A program made the position numbers and the translations under genes. The notes under the pieces were generated by a model. It did not search any database, was not told the DNA's origin, and worked only from the letters and a program-made list of their open reading frames with translations. A stretch of 50,492 nucleotides of DNA from Bacteroidales bacterium (lineage in GTDB: Bacteria; Bacteroidota; Bacteroidia; Bacteroidales; UBA4181). The stretch covers positions 1 through 50,492 of the forward strand of contig JAISOY010000102.1 in assembly GCA_031275285.1 (NCBI GenBank), written 5' to 3'. Below, one piece after another: positions 36,152 through 44,156 of the stretch (within the stretch, counting starts at the first letter, position 1; each line of letters starts with the position of its first letter).

Positions 36152-36251
36152 GCCAAATTACAAATTTGGCTATATTTCAAGCGACAAAACATTTGCCGGT
36201 TAACTTTCATCTGCTATATTACGCCCAACGGAGCAAACTGCAAATTGGGCG
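36152..36251. repeat. hairpin-rich segment carrying copy 2 of the flank repeat
   Basis: GCCAAATT-aca-AATTTGGC (36152-36170) is a perfect hairpin. Positions 36202-36231 repeat 33972-34001 (AACTTTCATCTGCTATATT then CGCCCAAC; three differences in 30 bp). CGCCCAA (36222-36228) pairs with TTGGGCG (36245-36251). The GCCCAAC and GCTCAAC ends fit the RYYYAAC core of integron attC sites, but full attC architecture is not shown. Confidence 0.55.
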
Positions 36252-36297
36252 GTTGTGTAACAAGCACTTGTAACTATGCCGAACGGGGGCAAGCGAT

Positions 36298-36759
36298 TTA
36301 ACTTATCCCGTTAACTTGCACATTGTAAAGTTTCCTTTTTGTAATATTAATGAAAATAGACCAAAAATCACTTCCTCCATCCATGACATTAATAATATCG
36401 CTGGATAACTGGGTTTTATCAAAATACGATTTCTTAAAAAACTTAATATAAACTACAATTTCATCGTCATTTGTCATAAAACCAACATATTGACGAACAT
36501 ATTTTTTCAACGTTCTTTTATCAATTGGAGTTTGCCTTTTAAAGATAGAATTAATATTGTCTCTTAATAAAGCCTCTGATAATAATATATCTTGATTAGA
36601 GGGTGTATAACGTTCTTTTTGATTTTCAATGGACATAAAGACAAAATGGCTTTTATCAAAGATATAACCTTCAAAATTCTTGCCCTTAATATACCTCGAT
36701 TCTTGACAATACGCCGAAATCAGGAATAAATTGAAAAGTATTAATATGCAATATTTCAT
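36298..36759 (-). CDS. secreted hypothetical protein, candidate immunity protein of the M91-like toxin
   Basis: 153 residues with signal peptide (cleavage near AYC-QES or ISA-YCQ). The body is mixed alpha/beta with no recognised family. Its ATG lies two bases after the stop of the metallopeptidase toxin-domain gene, the tight spacing expected of a toxin-immunity pair. A periplasmic location fits an immunity protein guarding against a toxin delivered from outside. AT-rich like the rest of this interval. Confidence 0.65.
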   Translation of the reverse strand: MKYCILILFNLFLISAYCQESRYIKGKNFEGYIFDKSHFVFMSIENQKERYTPSNQDILLSEALLRDNINSIFKRQTPIDKRTLKKYVRQYVGFMTNDDEIVVYIKFFKKSYFDKTQLSSDIINVMDGGSDFWSIFINITKRKLYNVQVNGIS

Positions 36760-36761
36760 AA

Positions 36762-37445
36762 CTATCGGTAATTGATTGGTAAATTGTTTGCATCTAGTAA
36801 CCGTGTTCCTATGGGAAGGGATGGGCTTGATGATTGGTCAACCCCATAATGTGTTCTTAACGGGATTCCCATCTGATCACGAACAATATTCTCTCTGTAA
36901 ACCGCTCTCCACTCGCGTTTAGCTACACCATTATGCATATACTGATATGTTGCACCAGTTGTTACATTTGTGTAATCATTACCGAAATGCAATAACCCCT
37001 GATTAGAATCACTTGCATGACCCATTTCATGAATTAAACCTATATATGGAGGGCATGAAGTACCTCCAGATAAATTTACCCCACCACTCTTAGAATTGGG
37101 ATTCCAAAAAATATTACCACCAGAACCATTTGAACCTAATATATTCCCTGTTGCATTTTGATATTCAGATAAATTTGCACCTGCATTAACCGTACTAAAA
37201 GGAGTATAACTGTTTTTACTCCCCTTTTGTAAGATAAAATTATTGTCAGAGCCTTGTAATTCAGAAAGTATATTTCTTCCCTCAGCCGAACCGCTCCCGA
37301 CTTTATCTAAAGCACCCACTGCATGTTTAAGAAGCCCTTTTTGATTTCCTTGATATTCGCTAACGCTTCCATCTTTGTTATATAGAACACCATTTTGATA
37401 CAGTACTGTTTCTTTACTTAGCTGATACGACCCAATAGGATACAT
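36762..37445 (-). CDS. orphan polymorphic-toxin C-terminal domain, M91-like zinc metallopeptidase
   Basis: 227 residues, no signal peptide. Gly/Ser/Asn-rich first half, then a zincin motif IGLIHEMGHASDSNQG (His139, Glu140, His143) and a downstream REWRAVYRENIVRDQMGIPL, where Glu185 is positioned like the third zinc ligand of the NleD/M91 family found at the ends of Rhs and related toxins. The N-terminus (MYPIGSYQLSKETVL) looks like the junction after an Rhs core, and a TAA lies 11 codons upstream of the ATG. It therefore appears to be a detached toxin tip, perhaps still translated. The next gene is a likely immunity partner. Confidence 0.8.
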   Translation of the reverse strand: MYPIGSYQLSKETVLYQNGVLYNKDGSVSEYQGNQKGLLKHAVGALDKVGSGSAEGRNILSELQGSDNNFILQKGSKNSYTPFSTVNAGANLSEYQNATGNILGSNGSGGNIFWNPNSKSGGVNLSGGTSCPPYIGLIHEMGHASDSNQGLLHFGNDYTNVTTGATYQYMHNGVAKREWRAVYRENIVRDQMGIPLRTHYGVDQSSSPSLPIGTRLLDANNLPINYR

Positions 37446-37489
37446 CAGTTTTGGGCATATCCAAACATATTTCTCTTACATATAAGAGA

Positions 37490-40400
37490 TCAGAAGCACA
37501 CCAGTTGTACCGGTCCTGTCAGGCCGGAAGCCTGTGCCTGGGAATCATTTTTCCACGGGCTTTTATCGGAATAAACCACTCTTTCATTTTCAGGAAGTTT
37601 GGAATCTCCCAGCAATCTGTTCACCCATGTATTCACCACTTCCACCTCAATCGTGTTCTCTCCCTTTTGGATGTATGGTGATACATTGATACGGTAAGGA
37701 GCGGTCCAGGCGCCGCCGGCATATTTTCCATTGATCTTTACTTTTGCCATTACATTCACCTTTCCGAGATCAATATATGACTCTTTTCCCTTGGGCATTT
37801 CCTCAACGGAAAATGTTGTTTTGTATACCGCTGTTCCTGAATAATACCGGATCCGTTCATCTTCATGTTTGGACCAGTCCTGTAATTTTACAAATGTAAC
37901 CGGTTCGGAAGGACCTCTTTTTACAGCATCCGATTCGAATTGAACTTCCCAGGGCTTGTTGATGTCCACCACCAATTCCGGTTTAGGATAATTTTTTTCA
38001 ATCTCTTCGGCTGATGGTTTTCCTTTCTTACGGAAAACAATGAATGCGCTTTCAAGTGACTCCAATTGTATCGGTACGATCGTGCTTTCTCCTGATTGTT
38101 CAAAAGCAGGTAATGGCCGGATCGATCCGGAAATAGCATCCCACAATTCCGGCTGCATGCCTTTTACGCGGAACTGGGCATTTATTGTTATTGGTTTTTC
38201 GCTTTGGTTGGAGAGGAAATAAATATCCCCGCCGCCGGAAAGTGTCCGGTGATTATACAAAACCGGATCATTGTCCGCAAACCTGCAATCAGGAACAACG
38301 TTCAACAAACTGAATACTTCCTCCATTGGCATATCGTTGAGTATCATTCCCTTTCCGTAGCTGCGTTGTTTTGCAGACAGGTCGCCCCACATTTTTCCTG
38401 CCAGGGATTGAACTTGTTTATCTGCTTCGGGATATCCCTGCATACTTGGGGAACGGCTTGGTGGAGGACCTAGTACTACAGCTCCTTCAGTGATCAGTTG
38501 TTCGATTTTTTGTAATACTTCAGGACGCATGGTTTCCAGTTTCGGTAATACCAATACACGGTAGGAAGTTCCGTGGGGCAATACTAATTTCCCGTCTTTG
38601 ACGGAAAGATCACGTACAATTACTTCGGCATTGATATAATCGAAGGAATAGCCTTTGGGTATCTCAGGATCACGCACACCTGTCATTTTCGGAGCATCTT
38701 CTCCGATAAAATAAGCAACATCGGCTACGTTCAGCCCTTGTTGCAGCATATAGTTACAACGTTTCAAATATTGGATGAACAGGTCAAGATGGTTGTACCA
38801 GATATTTTTCCGGTTGAATTCGTTCCCGAACCATGCGTCTACGCCCGGATACCTGTCTTCATATGCCTGTTGGATGTATACATGCAATAATGTATTGTTG
38901 ATCCCTTCGGTGAATGACCAGTCACCACGGCGCTTCATGACTGCAGGGTATCTGCTGTATGCATTTCCTCCGCATGTAAACGACTCGGCAGATACTTTGG
39001 TTTTCCCGTAAATATGTGCACATGATGAGGCTGCACGGTTTTCTATATCACCCAGATTTCCTTCGCTCCAGAATTCACCTCCGATTTCGTCCGACTGGCC
39101 GCCATATTGGAGGAATTCTCCCGGAAATCCCCAATGCCCGTAGTTTTCCAGCCATGTGGTTAATCCGTGTTTATTACTGATTTCGCGCAGGCCACCTACA
39201 TAATCGTAAGAAACTTTATCGGCTACCAGGCGGCGAAGATCCCAAAGAAAACGATCAGACAGGTCAGGACTGCCGATTGTATGTCCTTTGAAAACAGGTA
39301 AAAACGGAACAGGGTCATATCCGTATCTTTGTTGGAATTCACTCAGGAACTCATCCGTAAAATTCTGTCCTCCGGTTTCATAACTATCTTCTACTACCAC
39401 TTTCCATGTTTTGCGGTCTTCGGCAGGAACCCGTTCCAGTATTTTGCCAAGGAAGGCATCGAAATGATCTGCGACGTGTTTTTTGCTCATTTTATCTACT
39501 TCCAGTCCAACACCTTCAGGTGATGCCGGCGCATTGGTCACGCCGGTAGGCGCCATTCCCGTCCGCATAATGATCCATTCGCCTTCAGGAACATCCCAGG
39601 TAAGCGTTCCGTCAGCCGCCATATATTTTGTGAGATCTTTTACCTGTTGGGGAGGGACCAATGCAGAAGCATCTTTGATTTCGGACTGTGCATCCCAAAG
39701 ATAGTCATGCCAATACGGAAGAGGTGTCTGGAACATTTTTGCCAGGGATTTTTCCGCATAACGTTCTACCATAGGAGTGGATGTAAGAACCATGTCAGCA
39801 ATACCGCTGTCTTTGCGTATATGATTGAAAACGATCCTGTATTCCGAAGATTTGGTTTCAGGAAAAGTGACAACAATTGGGGCATATGGTTCAAAACCCA
39901 CATTCAGCGCGGGATTAGTCCGGTTTATATTGAATTTTTTGATGGTTCGGAATTCGTTTCCTTCCTTAGCCTGAAGTTCTGCATCAGCATAAATATTTCC
40001 TGCCGGATAAATCACCAGGCTGCGTGCCGGAGATGCTCCCGTTAAAGTCAACCCGATATGGGAATCATTATCCAACAGGGTATATTTCGCATTACCTTTC
40101 GAGGATTTCATTTTGTTGTCGGAAAAATAAATGCGTGCATTCGAAGCATTGAACAAATTGTTCTGATATTGCTGGTCCACAGGCCATGCAACTACTTTTA
40201 CATCCTGGAAGTCAGTGGTCGGTTGTGCCAGTTTTTGTTCGAACTTTTTCGGCCCTTTTACCTTTATCTCAGAGGAAGCCAGATAGCGCATCGCCTGTTC
40301 CGGTTTGATCCATGGGCCACCCGATTGACTCCATCCGGGACAATTGAATATCCCTATTTCAATGCCCAGTTCGGTGGCAGTTTTTAAAGCCGTATGCATG

Positions 40401-40696
40401 ATCTCCCACCATTCATCGGTAAATAATTTTACATTTCCGTAAGGATATTCCTGCTGGCTCAATCCTATATTTCCGATAAAAGCCCGGTTGATCCCGACTT
40501 TTTTCATGGACTGGAGGTCTTTGACGACCGCTTCCTTTGAAATATTATCGTTGATCCAGTACCAGTATATGCTTGTCTGGACACTTTCTGGCGGTGAGAT
40601 AAAATCACGTTCTATGGTTGAGAATTCAGCCGAGGATGAAGAACATCCTGATAAAATAATGATGGATGTGGTTAAAACTGCAAAAAAGGCTTTCAT
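37490..40696 (-). CDS. GH106-type alpha-L-rhamnosidase, lipoprotein
   Basis: 1068 residues from the ATG at 40696, which gives a clean lipoprotein signal (MKAFFAVL, then IIILSGC, Cys18); an ATG at 40747 would add 17 residues ahead of it. GH106 features: an N-terminal part with SIYWYWINDNISKEAVVKDL, FNCPGWSQSGGPWIKP, a catalytic region with WKVVVEDSYETGGQNFTDEF and KVSAESFTCGGNAYSRYP, and a C-terminal galactose-binding-like domain (GTAVYKTTF, KVKINGKYAGGAWTAPYRI). Removes alpha-L-rhamnose from pectic or other glycans at the cell surface or in the periplasm. Divergent from a GH43-like gene with the 72-bp element between them. Confidence 0.9.
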   Translation of the reverse strand: MKAFFAVLTTSIIILSGCSSSSAEFSTIERDFISPPESVQTSIYWYWINDNISKEAVVKDLQSMKKVGINRAFIGNIGLSQQEYPYGNVKLFTDEWWEIMHTALKTATELGIEIGIFNCPGWSQSGGPWIKPEQAMRYLASSEIKVKGPKKFEQKLAQPTTDFQDVKVVAWPVDQQYQNNLFNASNARIYFSDNKMKSSKGNAKYTLLDNDSHIGLTLTGASPARSLVIYPAGNIYADAELQAKEGNEFRTIKKFNINRTNPALNVGFEPYAPIVVTFPETKSSEYRIVFNHIRKDSGIADMVLTSTPMVERYAEKSLAKMFQTPLPYWHDYLWDAQSEIKDASALVPPQQVKDLTKYMAADGTLTWDVPEGEWIIMRTGMAPTGVTNAPASPEGVGLEVDKMSKKHVADHFDAFLGKILERVPAEDRKTWKVVVEDSYETGGQNFTDEFLSEFQQRYGYDPVPFLPVFKGHTIGSPDLSDRFLWDLRRLVADKVSYDYVGGLREISNKHGLTTWLENYGHWGFPGEFLQYGGQSDEIGGEFWSEGNLGDIENRAASSCAHIYGKTKVSAESFTCGGNAYSRYPAVMKRRGDWSFTEGINNTLLHVYIQQAYEDRYPGVDAWFGNEFNRKNIWYNHLDLFIQYLKRCNYMLQQGLNVADVAYFIGEDAPKMTGVRDPEIPKGYSFDYINAEVIVRDLSVKDGKLVLPHGTSYRVLVLPKLETMRPEVLQKIEQLITEGAVVLGPPPSRSPSMQGYPEADKQVQSLAGKMWGDLSAKQRSYGKGMILNDMPMEEVFSLLNVVPDCRFADNDPVLYNHRTLSGGGDIYFLSNQSEKPITINAQFRVKGMQPELWDAISGSIRPLPAFEQSGESTIVPIQLESLESAFIVFRKKGKPSAEEIEKNYPKPELVVDINKPWEVQFESDAVKRGPSEPVTFVKLQDWSKHEDERIRYYSGTAVYKTTFSVEEMPKGKESYIDLGKVNVMAKVKINGKYAGGAWTAPYRINVSPYIQKGENTIEVEVVNTWVNRLLGDSKLPENERVVYSDKSPWKNDSQAQASGLTGPVQLVCF

Positions 40697-40844
40697 AAGT
40701 ACGAATATTTTGATATCCTGACAAAGAAAGTCAAATTTTTTTTTCATGATGGATTATTTTACGCAACCGATTGCATGAAGTATTTTTCACCGGATTTTGT
40801 TTTTATTCTGCTTTTTAATATCTTTATATCCTTGGTATATTTTA

Positions 40845-40916
40845 TAAGCACTCAATGCTATTTATTATTTTCTTAAGTCGCATTGATCGCATTGATTACA
40901 GTTATTAAATGTGACA
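40845..40916 (-). repeat. copy B of the 72-bp element, in the divergent GH106/GH43 promoter region
   Basis: Reverse complement aligns gap-free with 15713-15784. Core TCAATGC (40852-40858) - 21 bp - GCATTGA (40880-40886), a perfect inverted repeat with the same spacing as copy A. The site CGCATTGAT is doubled in tandem here (40879-40887, 40888-40896). It lies about 150 bp from the GH106 start and about 35 bp from the GH43-like start. Confidence 0.8.
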
Positions 40917-40949
40917 TTAATTTATTGGTATTACTTAATTATTCTCTTG

Positions 40950-42095
40950 ATGATAAGAAATAGAACACGTTTGTTTGTCTTCAGGATATTTTTTGGCGGG
41001 TTGTTGTTTTTTCCTTTCATACTTTCAGCCCAACAGAATGAGTTAACAAAACAGAAGGCCGACTCGGAAAATCCCATATATAAAAGATTGGGAAAGGCAT
41101 ATCGGGCTCCTGCTATTGCCATGGATGGTTATTGGTTGTGGGGAAGTTCGGTTGTTAAAGATGATGTAGGAAAGTATCATATTTTTGCTTCCCGGTTTCC
41201 TAAAAGTCTTCCGTTTCATCCGGGCTGGATGGTGGCTTCTGAAATTGTTCACGGTGTTTCGGATGTTCCTCAGGGTCCGTATGAGTTTGCAGATGTGGCA
41301 CTACCTCCGAGAGGAGCACAATACTGGGACGGGAAAGCAACACATAATCCACGGATATTAAAACATAACGGGAAATATTATCTGATCTATATCGGGACCA
41401 CCCATCCTTTCGAAGAACCAACTTTTGACAACCTAGCATTAAACAGCAAATGGAGCATCGTTGCCCGTAGTAATAAGCGGATCGGGTTGGCTGTGGCCGA
41501 TACTCCATATGGGCCATGGAAACGTTTCGATGAACCGGTACTGAAAACCAAGCCAAATACTTTCTATAGTTTTCTGACTTCAAATCCTTCCCCGATCATT
41601 CAGGAAGACGGATCTGTAATGATGATATTTAAGGGCAGGGGACATAAGGAACCATGGGGACATACGCATATGTCTCTGGGAATGGCTTATGCTCCGTCTA
41701 TTGAGGGACCATACCGCGTGATCAACAATGACCTGCCGATTTTTAATGTGGAAAAACAGGGTGAAGCTGAAGACCCGTTCCTGTGGAAGGATAAAGATGG
41801 CTACCATATTGTTTTTAAGGATCAGGTGGCTAAGTTTACCGGAGAAAGAGGAGCCGGCGTATTGGCTCATTCCACAGATGGAATCAACTGGACCATTGAT
41901 AAAGATCCCAAAGCCTATTCCCGTACTTTGGAATGGGAAGATGGGAAAATAGAAAAGCAGGGGCAACTTGAACGCGTTTTCATATTGTTTGAAAACAACA
42001 GGCCGGCTTTCCTTTTCTTTGCTACTATGGATGGACCGGGAGGATTTAATAATGCTAAGGAATCATGGAATATGGTGATCCCTCTTACCGAATAA
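40950..42095 (+). CDS. GH43-like secreted glycoside hydrolase (five-bladed beta-propeller)
   Basis: 381 residues from the ATG at 40950; an earlier start at 40911 would add 13 hydrophobic residues. Signal peptide ends near LSA-QQN. Propeller features of the GH43/62/32/68/117 clan: GYWLWGSSVVKDDVGKYHIF at blade one, THNPRILKHNGKYYLIYIGT, TSNPSPIIQEDGSVMMIFKG, and AEDPFLWKDKDGYHIVFKD with candidate acidic residues. Exact family within the clan is not decided by eye. Probably acts with the divergent GH106 rhamnosidase on a shared glycan. Confidence 0.82.
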   Translation: MIRNRTRLFVFRIFFGGLLFFPFILSAQQNELTKQKADSENPIYKRLGKAYRAPAIAMDGYWLWGSSVVKDDVGKYHIFASRFPKSLPFHPGWMVASEIVHGVSDVPQGPYEFADVALPPRGAQYWDGKATHNPRILKHNGKYYLIYIGTTHPFEEPTFDNLALNSKWSIVARSNKRIGLAVADTPYGPWKRFDEPVLKTKPNTFYSFLTSNPSPIIQEDGSVMMIFKGRGHKEPWGHTHMSLGMAYAPSIEGPYRVINNDLPIFNVEKQGEAEDPFLWKDKDGYHIVFKDQVAKFTGERGAGVLAHSTDGINWTIDKDPKAYSRTLEWEDGKIEKQGQLERVFILFENNRPAFLFFATMDGPGGFNNAKESWNMVIPLTE

Positions 42096-42207
42096 TGATG
42101 ATAGGGTATAACGGATGATGAAAAAATGCTTTTTACCTCAAAATCATTAGTAAATAAGTACTTCAGGGAGTAAAAATGTAAAAAATACAAGTTTTTATGT
42201 GTCGGGG

Positions 42208-42238
42208 TTTGGATTTTTCCAAAAAGCCCTTACCTTTG
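42208..42238 (+). promoter_or_regulatory. consensus promoter of the tRNA-Lys gene
   Basis: TTTG (42208-42211), exactly 19 bp, TACCTTTG (42231-42238). The tRNA begins 17 bases after the -7 box. Confidence 0.85.
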
Positions 42239-42255
42239 CACCGCCTTTGAAAAAT

Positions 42256-42328
42256 GATTCGCTAGCTCAGTAGGTAGAGCACATCCCTTTTAAGGATGGG
42301 GTCCTGGGTTCGAGCCCCAGGCGGATCA
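42256..42328 (+). tRNA. tRNA-Lys (anticodon TTT)
   Basis: 73 nt. Acceptor GATTCGC pairs with GCGGATC (42321-42327; one G-U), D arm GCTC/GAGC, anticodon stem CATCC/GGATG with loop CTTTTAA (anticodon TTT at 42289-42291), T arm CTGGG/CCCAG with loop TTCGAGC, discriminator A. CCA is not encoded. A hairpin terminator follows. A degenerate full-length copy lies at 50137. Confidence 0.97.
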
Positions 42329-42348
42329 CAAGAAATGAATTAATAATA

Positions 42349-42385
42349 AGAGCCTTGCAATATTTGTTGTGAGGCTTTCTTGTTT
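42349..42385 (+). terminator. terminator after tRNA-Lys
   Basis: AGCCTTGCAA (42351-42360) pairs with TTGTGAGGCT (42367-42376) with one wobble and one mismatch, followed by T-rich sequence. Confidence 0.75.
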
Positions 42386-42818
42386 TATATTACTGACAAA
42401 AGATGAAATATCAGATCAGGGGATGAAAATAAAATATTTAATGGTAATAAAAGGATCATGTCAGATTGCATATAATCTTGACAGAGAAGTATAAAAGGAG
42501 CAAAGCTTTCCGATATGCCATTTGAATCCATGAAACCAACCCTTGGTTTGACCTGCCTGTATCTGCTCAACTGACAATGACCTTATTCCGGCTATTTCGC
42601 TTATCCTTGCCAATCTTAATGGGTGTAGAATCCATAAATGATATTCCTGTGCATTATCCCAATTATAACCGAGTTGTAGTCCGATATCCATCTTTGGTAT
42701 AATAAATCCTGCGTTTCGTATAAAATCCTAAAACAGGACTTGTGGCAGTCATACATTTGCTTCGCCGTTCGAGAAATACAGGACGGGATTTGTATATAAT
42801 ATCATTATTGAATTTCAC
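42386..42818. other. interval between tRNA-Lys and the OMP/two-component operon
   Basis: Holds the IS982 relic and otherwise no recognisable gene. No inverted repeats typical of an intact insertion sequence were seen. Confidence 0.5.
42480..42665 (-). pseudogene. IS982-type transposase relic
   Basis: Minus-strand reading gives CTGISFMDSTPIKI and KDKRNSRNKVIVS in one frame and QTKGWFHGFKWHI in the next, the characteristic middle of IS982 transposases (…FIDSTPLRVC…KGWFxGFKLH…), including one DDE aspartate. A stop and a frameshift separate the parts, and both ends are missing. It sits about 150 bp after tRNA-Lys. Confidence 0.7.
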
Positions 42819-43481
42819 ATGACAAAAAAGTTTTTCGGAATTTACCTGTTTTTATTGATAACAGGTTCCATCTATGCCACACCTCGCTATGGTTGCTATT
42901 TTACAAAAGGCGCTTTCACGGAAATAACCACTTTCGATGGAAATTACTATCCCACCGTACAAACATATTCGGTGTTGCAGGTCGATACTCTGGCCGGTAG
43001 CTTGACTTCTACCATCCGCTTGGCAACAACAAAAGGAAATGACGAAATGATTGACACCATCCGTTTTGTCTGCGATACCGACGGTACATTCATTTCGCCG
43101 GATATAAACTTTACCGGGCAGGGTATATACGTGGAATATCCGGCCATCTTGCATCCGGGACGGATATTAGAGGCCAGGGTAAATCCAGAAAAGGAAGGGA
43201 AAACATCGAAGTCCGGGATTAAAATTGGTAAACGGAAGGTCTTGGCTATTGATGATAATGTGTCAACCCCGGCAGGCTCATGGAAATGTGTCAAAATAAG
43301 TTATTCGTTGAACATAAAAGAAAAAGGAGGTGGACTTCCTAAAAGACTTACCGTTATCGAATGGTTTGTCCCCGATTTTGGAATCGTTAAAACCGAAATA
43401 TACAGGGGTGACTCTTTGGAAAGCCGTAGCTTGCTGACTGTTATAGCCGACGGAGAGAAAAAGAGGTTCGATGTTATTTGA
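42819..43481 (+). CDS. secreted protein, possibly TapB/DUF3108-like
   Basis: 220 residues with signal peptide (cleavage near IYA-TPR). Beta-rich body with strand pairs such as TYSVLQVDTLAGSLTSTIRL, GSWKCVKISYSLNIKEKG and VIEWFVPDFGIVKTEIYRG. The closing 'aspartate/glycine - IVKTE' pattern is reminiscent of TapB and DUF3108 periplasmic proteins, which share a lipoprotein-carrier-like beta fold. The family call is tentative. First of four same-strand genes with gaps of 26, 28 and 0 bp, ending in a sensor kinase and its regulator. Confidence 0.6.
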   Translation: MTKKFFGIYLFLLITGSIYATPRYGCYFTKGAFTEITTFDGNYYPTVQTYSVLQVDTLAGSLTSTIRLATTKGNDEMIDTIRFVCDTDGTFISPDINFTGQGIYVEYPAILHPGRILEARVNPEKEGKTSKSGIKIGKRKVLAIDDNVSTPAGSWKCVKISYSLNIKEKGGGLPKRLTVIEWFVPDFGIVKTEIYRGDSLESRSLLTVIADGEKKRFDVI

Positions 43482-43507
43482 GCACAAATGAAATTGAAGA
43501 ATTGTAG

Positions 43508-44128
43508 ATGAGAAAGATATTTCTTATAGTGATAGTAGCCATACTTGTCATTACTGCTGTGCAGGGCGGCACAGGAATAAAAGCCGGGTTCGGATATTCC
43601 AATGTCGGAAACGGGAGTGCCTATGTAATAAGAAAGATGAACTACAAAGCCGGAGTCAGTGGTGATTATGACTTTTGTCGATGTTTAAGTTTTCGATCCG
43701 CAGCCTACTTTTCAAGCAGAGGTTATGATTACAGGGTAAATGAGACTGTTGTCAGCAATAGGATTTATTATCTTGAAATGCCCGTAATGTTGGTCGGAAA
43801 GATACATTGTACCCCTTGCATGAGAGTAACCGTCAGCGGGGGTGGTTATTTGGCCATGGGCGTCAGCGGGTTGGCAAGAATATCATGCAGGGGTTATGTT
43901 TACAATAAAGATATCTTTGAAGATGTAATTGTTGAAGGACATCCGTATAAATTGGCCGAAAACTTCGATTACGGCCTGGCTGCAGGTGTCGGCGTGGAAT
44001 TGTATTTTTTGGAAATAGGGTTGAACTACGATCTTGGGTTGCGGGATGCATACCTCATAACCAATGGCGATACTGCTGCCTATTTGCGAAACGGCAATCT
44101 TTGGTTAAGTTTGGCATTAAGATTTTAA
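43508..44128 (+). CDS. outer-membrane beta-barrel protein (PorT-like/OMP_b-brl)
   Basis: 206 residues with signal peptide (cleavage near VQG-GTG). Alternating amphipathic strands: GIKAGFGYSNVG, CLSFRSAAYFSSRGYDYRVN, YLEMPVMLVGKIHC, MRVTVSGGGYLAMG, LAAGVGVELYFLEIGLNYDL, ending LWLSLALRF with the terminal Phe recognised by the BAM machinery. Typical of small 8-stranded Bacteroidota barrels. Carries several cysteines, unusual for a barrel. Lies 26 bp after the secreted protein and 28 bp before the kinase gene. Confidence 0.85.
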   Translation: MRKIFLIVIVAILVITAVQGGTGIKAGFGYSNVGNGSAYVIRKMNYKAGVSGDYDFCRCLSFRSAAYFSSRGYDYRVNETVVSNRIYYLEMPVMLVGKIHCTPCMRVTVSGGGYLAMGVSGLARISCRGYVYNKDIFEDVIVEGHPYKLAENFDYGLAAGVGVELYFLEIGLNYDLGLRDAYLITNGDTAAYLRNGNLWLSLALRF

Positions 44129-44156
44129 TAATTTTGGCATTCCGAATTTAAACGTC

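Noticed and set aside
42385..42570. 61-codon minus-strand ORF over the IS982 relic
   Set aside because: Reads the wrong frame of the transposase fragment; no family pattern.
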